Assembly (NCBI RefSeq): GCF_028748065.1 | Contig: NZ_CP118166.1 | Span: forward strand, 1,317,501 to 1,381,500 | Reading direction: 5' to 3' | Origin: Hyphococcus flavus | GTDB taxonomy: Bacteria; Pseudomonadota; Alphaproteobacteria; Caulobacterales; Parvularculaceae | Length of the DNA stretch: 64,000 bases | Shown: positions 40,260-49,066 of the stretch, piece by piece | How positions within the stretch are numbered: the first letter of the stretch is position 1 | How the letters are laid out: each line of letters opens with the position of its first letter | Translations under genes and position numbers: made by a program | Notes under the pieces: generated by a model | Databases searched by the model: none | What the model was told of the DNA's origin: nothing | Seen by the model: the letters and a program-made list of their open reading frames with translations, nothing else

Positions 40260-42482
40260 ATGAATATCAGCGAGCCCATAGGGGACGAGGCGGCCGAAAC
40301 GGGCGCTGTGAACAGCGTTAGCGTATTGTTTCCGCTGCCTTTGCCAAAGGCTTATGATTATATCTGCACGGGCGGCGAAACTGGCGGCGAAGCGCCTCTC
40401 GTTGGATCATTCGTCCTTGCGCCATTCGGTCCGCGAGAGGTGGTGGGGGTCGTGTGGCCGTCGGGCGGTGATCCTATAGAGCCTGAAAAGCTCAAACCGC
40501 TTGTGCGCGTTATCGATGCGCCGCCGCTGGCGGGCGAACTGATCGATTTCATCGCCTGGGCGTCGGCCTACACCATGTTTCCACTGGGCTCGATTTTGCG
40601 CATGGTCATGCGGGTGGCCGATGCATTCGAGGGCCCGCGCATGCAGACAGCGTTTGTTGGGGGCGGCGAAGCGCCGGCCCGGCTGACGCCGCAGAGAAAA
40701 GCGGTTCTCGACATTGCGTGCGAAACTCCGATGACCGCGGCGGAACTTTCGGCTGCGGCGGGCGTCAGCGATGGCGTCGTGCGCGGCCTTGCCGATGCGG
40801 GCGCGCTGACCCGTGTCGATGTCGATCCCGATCCGCCGTTCGATCCGCCGGATCTCCACCGCAGCGGCCATGACCTTTCAGACGATCAGCAATTCGCCGC
40901 GGACGAAATAAAAACAATCATCGCCAGCGGGGGGCACAAAGCGATCCTTATCGACGGCGTGACCGGTTCCGGCAAAACAGAAGTTTATTTCGAGGCGGCG
41001 GCGGAGGCGTTGCGCCGGGACGATAATGCGCAAGTGTTGATTTTGTTGCCTGAGATTGCGCTGACGTTGCCGTTTCTGACGCGCGTGGAGGAGCGTTTTG
41101 GTGCCGCGCCTGCGCCGTGGCATTCGGAATTGACCGCCGCCCAGCGCCGCCGCACCTGGCGGCGCGTAGCAGAAGGTCAGGCAAGGCTGGTGGTGGGTGC
41201 GCGCTCGGCGCTGTTTTTGCCGTTTGCAAACCTGAAACTGATTATCGTCGATGAAGAACACGACAACGCATACAAACAGGAAGACGGCGTTATCTATCAC
41301 GCCCGCGATCTCAGCGTTGCGCGGGGCGCGAGGGCGGGGTTTCCGGTCATTCTCGCCTCAGCGACGCCGTCCCTTGAGAGCGTCGTTAATGTCGATGAGG
41401 GCCGCTATGACGCTGTCGGTTTGCCGTCGCGTTTCGCCGAGGCGGCCATGCCGGAAATTTCCCTGATCGACATGCGCGAGGATGCGCCTGAAGCCGGGCG
41501 GTGGTTGTCGCCGCGTCTCGTCAGCGCGATCAATGATAATATTTCAGCACACGAACAATCGTTGCTGTTTTTAAACAGGCGCGGTTATGCGCCCATGACC
41601 ATCTGCCGGCGCTGTGGCCATAAGATGACGGCGCCGGGTTCCGACACCATGCTGGTGGAGCACCGTTTTGAAAACCGGCTTGTGTGTCACCACACTGGTT
41701 TTTCCATGCCGAAACCGCCAGCTTGTCCGGAATGCAACGCAGTCGACGCGCTGACCCCTTGCGGGCCGGGTGTGGAGCGTGTGGCGGAGGAGGCGAAAGA
41801 GCGCTGGCCCGCCGCCAATATCGCAGTGCTCTCGTCCGACACCGTGACCGGCCCGCGCGCCATGCGTGAGGTACTAGATGCAATGCGCGATGGCGCGATC
41901 GATATTCTCATCGCCACGCAAGTGGCCGCGAAGGGTCATCACTTCCCGAACCTGACGCTGGTTGGTGTTGTCGATGCGGACCTGGGCCTTGCCGGCGGCG
42001 ACCTGCGCGCTGGCGAGCGCACATATCAGCTCTTGTCACAAGTGACGGGCCGCGCCGGACGCGCTGAAAAACCGGGTCGGGCGTTATTGCAGACCTATCA
42101 GCCGCAAGCGGCGGTCCTGAAAGCCTTGGCGACGGGCGACCGGGATGCGTTTCTCGCTGCGGAAGCAGAGGGAAGGCGATCCCTCGGCTATCCGCCCTAT
42201 GGACGTCTTGCGTCGGTGACGCTGCGTTCCAGAGATGAGGCGGCGCTGGAAAAATCGGCGCGGGCCATGCGCGCGGCGGCGCCGTTGGCAGATGATGTTG
42301 AGATTCTGGGGCCTGCGCGCACTCCGATTTATCGGCTTCGCGGTGTTGCGCGCCAGCGCATGCTCGTTAAGGCGGGGCGTAATATTCATTTGCAGGCGTA
42401 TTTGTCGGATTGGCTCGAACGGGTCAAAAAAACCTCGGTTGTTCGTATTTCTGTCGATATCAACCCTTATAACTTCCTTTAG
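40260..42482 (+). CDS. priA: Primosomal replication-restart helicase PriA with one degenerate zinc site
   Basis: 740-residue DNA helicase that restarts stalled forks. The helicase core shows VTGSGKTEVYFEAA (Walker A), the DEEHD box, SATPSLESV, and motifs V-VI (QVAAKGHHFPNLTLVGVVDAD; TGRAGRAEKPG). The zinc region keeps C449-x2-C452 and C489-x2-C492. A458, S461 and T479 replace three Cys of the second site and only C476 remains, so that site cannot bind zinc. N-terminal and C-terminal domains are complete. The start at 40260 lies soon after the divergent DUF1036 gene. Confidence 0.95.
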   Translation: MNISEPIGDEAAETGAVNSVSVLFPLPLPKAYDYICTGGETGGEAPLVGSFVLAPFGPREVVGVVWPSGGDPIEPEKLKPLVRVIDAPPLAGELIDFIAWASAYTMFPLGSILRMVMRVADAFEGPRMQTAFVGGGEAPARLTPQRKAVLDIACETPMTAAELSAAAGVSDGVVRGLADAGALTRVDVDPDPPFDPPDLHRSGHDLSDDQQFAADEIKTIIASGGHKAILIDGVTGSGKTEVYFEAAAEALRRDDNAQVLILLPEIALTLPFLTRVEERFGAAPAPWHSELTAAQRRRTWRRVAEGQARLVVGARSALFLPFANLKLIIVDEEHDNAYKQEDGVIYHARDLSVARGARAGFPVILASATPSLESVVNVDEGRYDAVGLPSRFAEAAMPEISLIDMREDAPEAGRWLSPRLVSAINDNISAHEQSLLFLNRRGYAPMTICRRCGHKMTAPGSDTMLVEHRFENRLVCHHTGFSMPKPPACPECNAVDALTPCGPGVERVAEEAKERWPAANIAVLSSDTVTGPRAMREVLDAMRDGAIDILIATQVAAKGHHFPNLTLVGVVDADLGLAGGDLRAGERTYQLLSQVTGRAGRAEKPGRALLQTYQPQAAVLKALATGDRDAFLAAEAEGRRSLGYPPYGRLASVTLRSRDEAALEKSARAMRAAAPLADDVEILGPARTPIYRLRGVARQRMLVKAGRNIHLQAYLSDWLERVKKTSVVRISVDINPYNFL

Positions 42483-42564
42483 GACGCCGAATCCGCGCAG
42501 ATTGTAACATTCGGTTAACGCTTTAACTGTCTAAAATAAAAGACTCTTTCAGGGGGATCACTGA

Positions 42565-43122
42565 ATGATGCGGTTAATTTTGGTTTGTTTGATTTCGTCG
42601 GTGTTTTCCGTAAGCGGAGCATCTGCGCAAGGCTTTGTGGATGAGGCGCGTGTCGGTCTTTACGCTCAAAGCTGCTGCGGTTTTGGATCAAGCAAGGAAG
42701 ACGGCGTCGCCATCAATGCGGAGCTTTTGTTTCCATCCCCGCGTTTCTTATCCGTGCTGGGTGCGCCGCGCCCGCTCATTGGCGGCACGCTCGCAACCGA
42801 CTCCGGCGCGACTGACCAGGTTTATACAGGCCTTGAGTGGAAGCTGAATGTGACGCCGAAATGGTTCGTTGCGGTCAGTCCCGGCATAACCATTCACAAC
42901 GGCGAAACGGATACCTTCAACCCTGTGACGGATGCAGCGCGCGCCGCGACGACGGTGTTTTATGGATGCCGGGCGTTATTCCGCATCGCCGGCGATGTCG
43001 GCTATCGCCTGACCGATCGGCTAAGCGCCTCGTTCCATTGGAACCATATTTCCAATGCGGGGCTTTGTACTGACAATGAAGGCCTCGACCAGATTGGCGC
43101 GCGCCTTGGCGTCAGCTTCTAG
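42565..43122 (+). CDS. PagL-like lipid A 3-O-deacylase (acyloxyacyl hydrolase family)
   Basis: 185 residues with a signal peptide (LILVCLISSVFSVSGASA) and an outer-membrane eight-strand barrel pattern. The catalytic signature is SFHWNHISNAGL (His and Ser) with Glu in NEGLDQIG, the PagL triad arrangement. It is expected to trim lipid A acyl chains. It ends three bases before the sulfotransferase gene on the other strand. Regulation cannot be read from the sequence. Confidence 0.85.
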   Translation: MMRLILVCLISSVFSVSGASAQGFVDEARVGLYAQSCCGFGSSKEDGVAINAELLFPSPRFLSVLGAPRPLIGGTLATDSGATDQVYTGLEWKLNVTPKWFVAVSPGITIHNGETDTFNPVTDAARAATTVFYGCRALFRIAGDVGYRLTDRLSASFHWNHISNAGLCTDNEGLDQIGARLGVSF

Positions 43123-43124
43123 CA

Positions 43125-43907
43125 TTATGCTGCGCGTTTTTCGCGTACATAGTTATAGATTTCGATGTTCGGCTGGCAGAGGTCACGGATACGCTTCAGC
43201 GTTTCGTTTGAAAAATCACCGCGCCAGTGGGTCGAGCGCTCGCTCGTGCGGTTTTCATAACCAATATTGATGTTGAGCGATAACTGATCGCTTAGCTGTT
43301 GCTCAAAGCTTTCCATGCGATCGAGAAAACCGACAACATCAAAGCTGAGCAGCAGTTTTTTTGCAGCTTCGACTTCAGCGGTGCTGACCGTCGGTTGGTG
43401 AGCTGGCGAACCGCCAAAAAAAGTCGCATAATTCGACCCGTACCATCGCGCTCTTTCGGTCGTCACAAACTCGTCGATTTCCTGATCTACGCTAGTGCCG
43501 AGCCCGCTGCGATAAACATAGCGATAGTGCGAGCAAAACCGCTCTACCGGGTCGCGCAACACAGTGATAAATTTGTGCGAATGTCTGTGCTTTTCACGAA
43601 TAGCTTCGTTGATCGGGTTGTGCCCAGTGACGCACAGCGTTCCTTTTTCAAGCGCGTAAGCCAGAAGCTTCCTGCGAAAGTCAAATGATAAAAGCTCCGG
43701 ATGCGCCGATATATCGGTAGACGCCGGATCAGCGAGGCGTTCTGCGGCCCGCGATTCAATCGGATAGATGCGTTCGCGAGACAGGCGATAGCGTCGAAAC
43801 AGCGCTGCTTCCACTGAAGAACCGCCGCATTTTTGTACATGCGTAAAGACGACGCCGGTTTTGTAGCGTGACAGCAGTTTCTGGCGAATGTTTCCAAGCA
43901 GTCCCAT
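43125..43907 (-). CDS. Sulfotransferase-family protein
   Basis: 260-residue PAPS-dependent sulfotransferase of the Sulfotransfer_2/HS2ST-like type. The 5'-phosphosulfate loop is FTHVQKCGGSSVEAAL, and the 3'-phosphate loop is ITVLRDPVERFCSHYRYVY. No signal peptide is present, so it acts in the cytoplasm. The acceptor may be a surface glycan or lipid; none is adjacent except the convergent PagL-like gene. Ends in REKRAA. Confidence 0.82.
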   Translation of the reverse strand: MGLLGNIRQKLLSRYKTGVVFTHVQKCGGSSVEAALFRRYRLSRERIYPIESRAAERLADPASTDISAHPELLSFDFRRKLLAYALEKGTLCVTGHNPINEAIREKHRHSHKFITVLRDPVERFCSHYRYVYRSGLGTSVDQEIDEFVTTERARWYGSNYATFFGGSPAHQPTVSTAEVEAAKKLLLSFDVVGFLDRMESFEQQLSDQLSLNINIGYENRTSERSTHWRGDFSNETLKRIRDLCQPNIEIYNYVREKRAA

Positions 43908-43961
43908 GATTTGGTCGTCTCACAATTTGTTCTGGAAATCGACCATAGGGGTTCGGATATG

Positions 43962-44001
43962 AAAAAGGCCTTTATCCCACGTTTGGATAAAGGCCTTTTT
44001 T
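43962..44001. terminator. Intrinsic terminator of the first S9 peptidase gene
   Basis: A 16-bp perfect stem AAAAAGGCCTTTATCC / GGATAAAGGCCTTTTT with a seven-base loop. T-runs on both strands give a strong bidirectional terminator. It lies 23 bases past the S9 stop on minus and upstream of the sulfotransferase gene. The 53 bases between 43908 and 43961 must hold the sulfotransferase promoter. Confidence 0.88.
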
Positions 44002-44023
44002 GCAGAAGGTCGGAAAGTAGATG

Positions 44024-46027
44024 TCAGTCGCCGATATGTTGATCGATGAAGTTGATGGACTGTCTTAATACTTCGATGCGCGAAGGGCCGAAAGACAGCC
44101 AGTGATCTTCACCCTCGAGCTCGATGAACTCATAGGGTTTGCCGGCCTCGGTCAGCGCCGCCGCCATTCGCTGGCTCTGATAGAAAGGAACGACTGTGTC
44201 GTCCTTGCTATGGATCAGCATGATCGGGGCTGTGGCGTTCCCAGCCCTGTAAGTTGGGCTTACAGCCTCAAGCTGCCTGGTGTCTCGAAAGCGGCTGCCG
44301 ATGCGCCGTTCCCAATAGGCGGATCCGAATTCACTATCGAGCGCCTCCTGGCCTAGCATGGCGGGCAAGTCGGCAACGCCGTTGACGCTGACCGCGCATT
44401 GATAAAGGTCCGGCGTCAGGGTGGCGCCGGCGAGCGCAGCGTAACCGCCATAGCTTGCCCCGGCGATGCATATCCGACCTGGATCGACGACGCCGTCAGT
44501 GATCAGCTTTTGTACGCCATTGGTAATGTCGTCCTGCATTTTTCGGCCCCATTCGCCAAAGCCGGCTTGGCGAAACGCAAAACCATAGCCGTGCGAGCCG
44601 CGGAAATTGGGCTGATAAACCGCATAGCCGCGAGCCGCATAAAAGAACGACCAGTAATCGTAAGACTGGTCATCCCTGCTTTCCGGGCCGCCATGGGGCA
44701 GCACGATCAAGGGCAGATTTTCCTTATCGGCGCCTGCGGGCACGGTCAGGTAGCCGTTGATCGTTAAGCCATCCTCAGTGACGTAATCGAATTTCGACTT
44801 TGTTGCGTAAATACGATCAGCGACGGCAGGTGAAACGGAAGAATAGAAAGCGAGGTTTTTAGATGCCTGGTCGAATATATAAATTTCATCCGGGCGGTCA
44901 GGGTAGACAGCCCGAACAACCATTTTGTTTCCGTCCGCGCTCATGGCGTCAATTATGACGTTGGCGTCGGGAAGCGCCGCGTCGAGGCTGTCTTGAACGC
45001 TTTGGACCTCAAGGTCGAGATAGTGCGTGCGCGGAAAGTCATCCGTGTACCGAACGCCAATGGCTGTCGCGACGACCGGGTCGTATATGACGTCCGAAAA
45101 GTCGTATTTTTCATGCTGGAATAAGACTTCGACGCCCTGCGCCTCATTTATATCATAAGAGACAAGCGCTCTTTTGTCGCCCGTGTAATAAGAGGTGATC
45201 ACCCGGTTTGGCGCCTTCCCCATGCCGTAAAATGAAATTGTTGGGGCGCCGGGTTCTTCCTGAATTGTCTTGATCAGATCGAAATTTCGCGAACCCTCGC
45301 GCCGTCGAAAAATTTTTCGCTCGCCTTTTGTTTCGTCATAATCGATGCGCAAGACGGGTTCGCCACCGGCTTCGACGACCCAGTCGCTGGTGTGCTCCTC
45401 ACCGGCGAAAGTCTGATTATTGCGGCCATTGTTCAGGTTAACGTCAAACAGCGAGTATCCTTCCGTCGAAGCGCGCGACTGCAGCCGTGACGGCCCTGCC
45501 TGCCTGGAGGAGATTCTTGCGTCAGAGTTCCACCGCGCCATGATGACATTGTCCGGTTCGTTGGGGAGCAGGGCGCTGAGAGATCCGGCGTCGCTGACGT
45601 AAGCGCCAGGATCGGCTTGAAACAGGACTTCCATGTTGCGGTCATCAGCGGAAATTGCGATCCACCGGTAGAACTCCATAAGCTTCATGCCGGTGCTTAA
45701 CTGTACATTGCCGGAAACGGAGGTCAGCAAGAGAACATGGTTGTCGCCCGCCCATTCCAGGCGATGAGCTTTAGCGGCGCCAATGCCGACGCCTTGGGGC
45801 GTGGCGTCTGGTTTCTCCAGTTCTGTAAAGACAACATACCTTTCCCCATTGATGGTCTGCAGCGCCGCCAGCGTGTCGCCGTCCGGGGATAGATCGACCG
45901 TAGCGATCGCCGGCATTGCGCCGAATTGCTCAGGCGTCGCTTGTTGAGCGTTGGCTGCAGTTGAAAAGACGGCCAATACAGTACTGCATAAAATAGCAGC
46001 ATGCGTAGTAAGGTGTTGTTTTTTCAT
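44024..46027 (-). CDS. Exported S9-family prolyl oligopeptidase-like peptidase (copy 1)
   Basis: 667 residues with a signal peptide (AAILCSTVLAVFSTAANA). The N-terminal beta-propeller-like half leads into an alpha/beta-hydrolase domain. The triad is Ser in GASYGGYAALAG, Asp in HSKDDTVVPF and His in EGEDHWLS, all intact. Family enzymes cut short peptides after Pro or small residues; here probably in peptide scavenging. It is 48% or so of a tandem pair with the gene at 46258, with which it shares upstream and terminator sequence. Confidence 0.92.
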   Translation of the reverse strand: MKKQHLTTHAAILCSTVLAVFSTAANAQQATPEQFGAMPAIATVDLSPDGDTLAALQTINGERYVVFTELEKPDATPQGVGIGAAKAHRLEWAGDNHVLLLTSVSGNVQLSTGMKLMEFYRWIAISADDRNMEVLFQADPGAYVSDAGSLSALLPNEPDNVIMARWNSDARISSRQAGPSRLQSRASTEGYSLFDVNLNNGRNNQTFAGEEHTSDWVVEAGGEPVLRIDYDETKGERKIFRRREGSRNFDLIKTIQEEPGAPTISFYGMGKAPNRVITSYYTGDKRALVSYDINEAQGVEVLFQHEKYDFSDVIYDPVVATAIGVRYTDDFPRTHYLDLEVQSVQDSLDAALPDANVIIDAMSADGNKMVVRAVYPDRPDEIYIFDQASKNLAFYSSVSPAVADRIYATKSKFDYVTEDGLTINGYLTVPAGADKENLPLIVLPHGGPESRDDQSYDYWSFFYAARGYAVYQPNFRGSHGYGFAFRQAGFGEWGRKMQDDITNGVQKLITDGVVDPGRICIAGASYGGYAALAGATLTPDLYQCAVSVNGVADLPAMLGQEALDSEFGSAYWERRIGSRFRDTRQLEAVSPTYRAGNATAPIMLIHSKDDTVVPFYQSQRMAAALTEAGKPYEFIELEGEDHWLSFGPSRIEVLRQSINFIDQHIGD

Positions 46028-46043
46028 GATTGCGCCCCAGACT

Positions 46044-46063
46044 TTTGACTGCACTTTATACTG
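46044..46063 (-). promoter_or_regulatory. Conserved upstream block of S9 gene copy 1
   Basis: On the plus strand TTTGACTGC-A-CTTTATACTGT (46044-46063) matches 48235-48254 before copy 2 (TTTGACTGC-G-CTTATATTGT) with few changes. The minus-strand TATAA lies about 20 bases before the start codon region. It is promoter or leader sequence conserved in the duplication. Confidence 0.5.
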
Positions 46064-46207
46064 TCCAGACTTTTATTTCCCTGAAGCAGATACTAAACAA
46101 AATAACGCGCCGCTAAAAGCCCCCGCCATGGCGTTGTTGATCGTGGTCGTCTCCAGTCCTGCCTGCTTTTGAGAGCGTGCCGGCCATGAAATATAAGAGC
46201 CATGCAA

Positions 46208-46231
46208 AGACCTTTATCCCGGATAAGGTCT
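46208..46231 (-). terminator. Hairpin terminator candidate of the second S9 peptidase gene
   Basis: AGACCTTTAT (46208-46217) pairs with ATAAGGTCT (46223-46231) with one bulged base and a five-base loop. It resembles the copy 1 terminator (shared CCTTTATCC). The downstream T-run is short, so it may act weakly. Confidence 0.6.
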
Positions 46232-46257
46232 CTTCTCAGCGATGGAGCCGCCCGCTT

Positions 46258-48219
46258 TCACTCGCTGATATGCCGGTCGACAAAGTCTATTGATCGGCGA
46301 AGCATTTCTATGCGCGATTCAGCGGATGAAAAGTAATGATCATTTCCCTTTAATTCGACGAATTCATGATAGACGCCCTCCTCGTCCAGAGCATCGCTCA
46401 TGATTTTGCTTTGATAAAACGGCACCTCAGTATTGTCTTTGCTATGGAGCAACAAAATCGGCGGCGCGGCAGCCGTAACCCTGTTGACGGGACTGGTGTC
46501 TCTCAGTTCCTCAGCGCCGCTGAAACGGCTGCCTATCACTCTCTCCCAAAACTCCACACGTTCAAAGCCCGAGCGTTTCTTTACGTGCCCAAGTTGAGCG
46601 GTCAGATCGCTGATGCCGTTCGCGCTGACAGCGCAACTGTATAGAGAAGGTGAGAGTGTCGCCCCTGCGAGTGACAAATAGCCGCCATCACTAATCCCGA
46701 CAAAGCAAACCTTGCTGGACTGGATTTCGCCGGTAGAGAGCAGCGCTCTAACGCCGTTATTGATGTCATCTAATACTTTTCGTCCCCATTCGCCGTAACC
46801 AGCCTGCTGAAACTGTTTGCCAAATCCAACGGAGCCGCGTGGGACAGGTTGATAGACAGCGTAACCTCTCATTGCAAAGAACGAGGCCAAGGCGTCAAAG
46901 TCTAAAGTATCTCGGCCCAATAAGGTACCTGCAAACAAAACAACTAGGGAAGTGGCCTCGGTGTTCCTGGGTGTTGTCAGATATCCGTTAATAAGAAGCC
47001 CGTCTTCGGTTGTGTAATCGAATTCACGCCGATCAATGCTGACATCGTTAACAAGTTCAGGCCGGCTCGAAGCAAGCAGTTCCAGATGTCTGGCGTCGGC
47101 GTTATAGAGGTAATATTCAGTAGGTTTTTCAGCGTATCTCGCCTCAATAACAAGCTGTTTCTGGTCGTCCGATCTGGAAATGATCATGACGGCTGCGGTC
47201 GGCAATGCCGCTGCAATGTCGGTCTGGACTTTTTGAATGGCTTCATCCGTATGCAGCATTTTTGGCATTTCATCGTAAATGACGGCCGAATCCAATCTTG
47301 CGTGCCGCGCGTTGTATTGAATTGACAGAACGTCATGCTTTTCGTCACCGAAAATTGTGCGAGCAACCTCGCCGGTTTGTCTATTAAGGCCAACAATGTG
47401 GTTGGTGTCGGCGATAGTGCGGTCTAACGCGACAATTTCGTTCGGGTTGTCGCCAATGGCGTATAAAATGAGCGGCAAATAATCGCCTTCTTCATAAGAA
47501 ACTGTCCTTACGAGCTCCATTGGCGCGCTAGTGTCAGTTCGGGAATAAATTTCCATTTGATGTTTTCTGAAATCAACATCTGCGCGCATCACAGTGTTTC
47601 CGTCAGAGTCAATCACCCAATCATTAGTGCCGTTTTTTCCGGCGACAAAAAGTTCTCCTTTGCCAGTTTCAAGATCAACCTTGTTTAGAGAGTATGCGCC
47701 CCTGCTTGCGCGCGCTCGCTCATTCCAGCGCGCGAATAAAGCTTTTCCTGGTTCCGAGGGCAGTGTTGAGATCAAGCCGCCTGATGCTGTGGTTATGAGA
47801 CGGGAGCTTTCAAAGGCGATGGTCGCCTTTTTTGTGCGTCTGGATACAGATACCCATCTCCAGAAGTCTATCGACTCAACGTCTCTGTCGATATGCAGCC
47901 TTTCGGTGTCAGAAAGTAGCGCCAGGATGTTTTCATTACCCTCCCATTCTAGCAAGTGTATTGCTGCGTTGGTGAGCAATACCGTTTCAAGTCCTCCATC
48001 AGCTTTAGTTCGGTCAAACAGGACAACGGCAGAGCCCTCGGTTGAATTTTGAACCATGGCGACCGTTTCGCCATCCGGCGAAATCTGGACCAGATCAAAG
48101 GCTGGCTCCGCGCCATAGAGCGCGGGGTCTGCTTCCTGGGCGGCGGCCGTGCTGGCGTTAAGCGCTGCAATGCAGCCCAATAAAGAGGCGGCGAGTGCCA
48201 TAAAGCTCTGGTTTTTCAT
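46258..48219 (-). CDS. Exported S9-family peptidase-like protein (copy 2)
   Basis: 653 residues with a signal peptide (FMALAASLLGCIAALNASTAAAQ). It is homologous throughout to copy 1. The triad positions are Ser in GISDGGYLSLAG (copy 1 has SYGG), Asp in HSKDNTEVPFYQ and His in KGNDHYFSS, so it should be active. The Asp next to the nucleophile could change specificity. The sequence is more diverged and AT-richer than copy 1. It is a paralogue in the same orientation, separated by 230 bases. Confidence 0.9.
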   Translation of the reverse strand: MKNQSFMALAASLLGCIAALNASTAAAQEADPALYGAEPAFDLVQISPDGETVAMVQNSTEGSAVVLFDRTKADGGLETVLLTNAAIHLLEWEGNENILALLSDTERLHIDRDVESIDFWRWVSVSRRTKKATIAFESSRLITTASGGLISTLPSEPGKALFARWNERARASRGAYSLNKVDLETGKGELFVAGKNGTNDWVIDSDGNTVMRADVDFRKHQMEIYSRTDTSAPMELVRTVSYEEGDYLPLILYAIGDNPNEIVALDRTIADTNHIVGLNRQTGEVARTIFGDEKHDVLSIQYNARHARLDSAVIYDEMPKMLHTDEAIQKVQTDIAAALPTAAVMIISRSDDQKQLVIEARYAEKPTEYYLYNADARHLELLASSRPELVNDVSIDRREFDYTTEDGLLINGYLTTPRNTEATSLVVLFAGTLLGRDTLDFDALASFFAMRGYAVYQPVPRGSVGFGKQFQQAGYGEWGRKVLDDINNGVRALLSTGEIQSSKVCFVGISDGGYLSLAGATLSPSLYSCAVSANGISDLTAQLGHVKKRSGFERVEFWERVIGSRFSGAEELRDTSPVNRVTAAAPPILLLHSKDNTEVPFYQSKIMSDALDEEGVYHEFVELKGNDHYFSSAESRIEMLRRSIDFVDRHISE

Positions 48220-48491
48220 AGTGATGCCCCCGCGTTTGACTGCGCTTATATTGTGCGTTTTCTGTCTTCCCCGCTAATGAGCGTAGTCCAAAAACCATCA
48301 CCCTTAAAGCCTCGCCATTCCGCCGCAGGGGGCGATTGTTGCGTCGCGGCGGGGGCCATGCTAACCCCTCGCGCGATCACGCGACCAAGGCTCGCAGCGT
48401 CCTGCGCGCGGCCTAATTTTCGTAAGTAATTTCAACACCTTAAGTGCTGCGGATGCGCGGCGCTTTTTTAAGACGGAGCACGGGAAAGCGA

Positions 48492-49061
48492 GTGACGGAT
48501 CAGGGTTCAGCCAATTCCGCGCCAGTGTCCGGCGTCGCCGGCCGTTATGCGACGGCGCTGTTCGATCTCGCAAAGGAAGCGGGCGCCATCGAAACAGTCG
48601 AAGGCGAACTGCGCGCGCTGCAGGGCTCCATCAATGGTTCTGACGAGTTGCGCGGCTTTTTGAAAAGCCCGGTCTATGACCGCGCTGAGCAGATGGCCGT
48701 CGTCGAAGAGCTGGCTGCAAAAGCCGGTTTCGGCGCGCTCACCGCGAACTTTCTCAAACTTATCGCCAGCAACAGGCGCCTTTTCGCGCTGGAAGATATG
48801 ATCCGCGCCTTTGCGAAACTCGCCGCCGACGACCGCGGCGAGGTAAGCGCAGAGGCGATGACCGCCGCCGCCATGAATGACGAACAGATCAAGGCCCTGC
48901 GCCTTGAGATCGAGCGCATGGTGGGCAAGGCGGTGAACCTTGAAACCCGCGTCGACCCGGATTTGCTCGGCGGCCTGATCGTCAAGATCGGCTCCAAGAT
49001 GGTTGACGCATCGCTCCGAACTAAACTGAACCGTTTGAAGACCGTAATGAAAGAGGCTTGA
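48492..49061 (+). CDS. atpH: ATP synthase F1 delta subunit
   Basis: 189 residues from the GTG at 48492, preceded by GGAAAG; earlier in-frame ATG codons would add a basic tail. The delta/OSCP pattern [24 protein letters not shown] and the C-terminal [31 protein letters not shown] are clear. It forms the stator link of F1 to the b subunits. It begins the operon atpHAGDC; F0 genes are absent from this window, as is usual for the class. Confidence 0.93.
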   Translation: MTDQGSANSAPVSGVAGRYATALFDLAKEAGAIETVEGELRALQGSINGSDELRGFLKSPVYDRAEQMAVVEELAAKAGFGALTANFLKLIASNRRLFALEDMIRAFAKLAADDRGEVSAEAMTAAAMNDEQIKALRLEIERMVGKAVNLETRVDPDLLGGLIVKIGSKMVDASLRTKLNRLKTVMKEA

Positions 49062-49066
49062 GGCAC

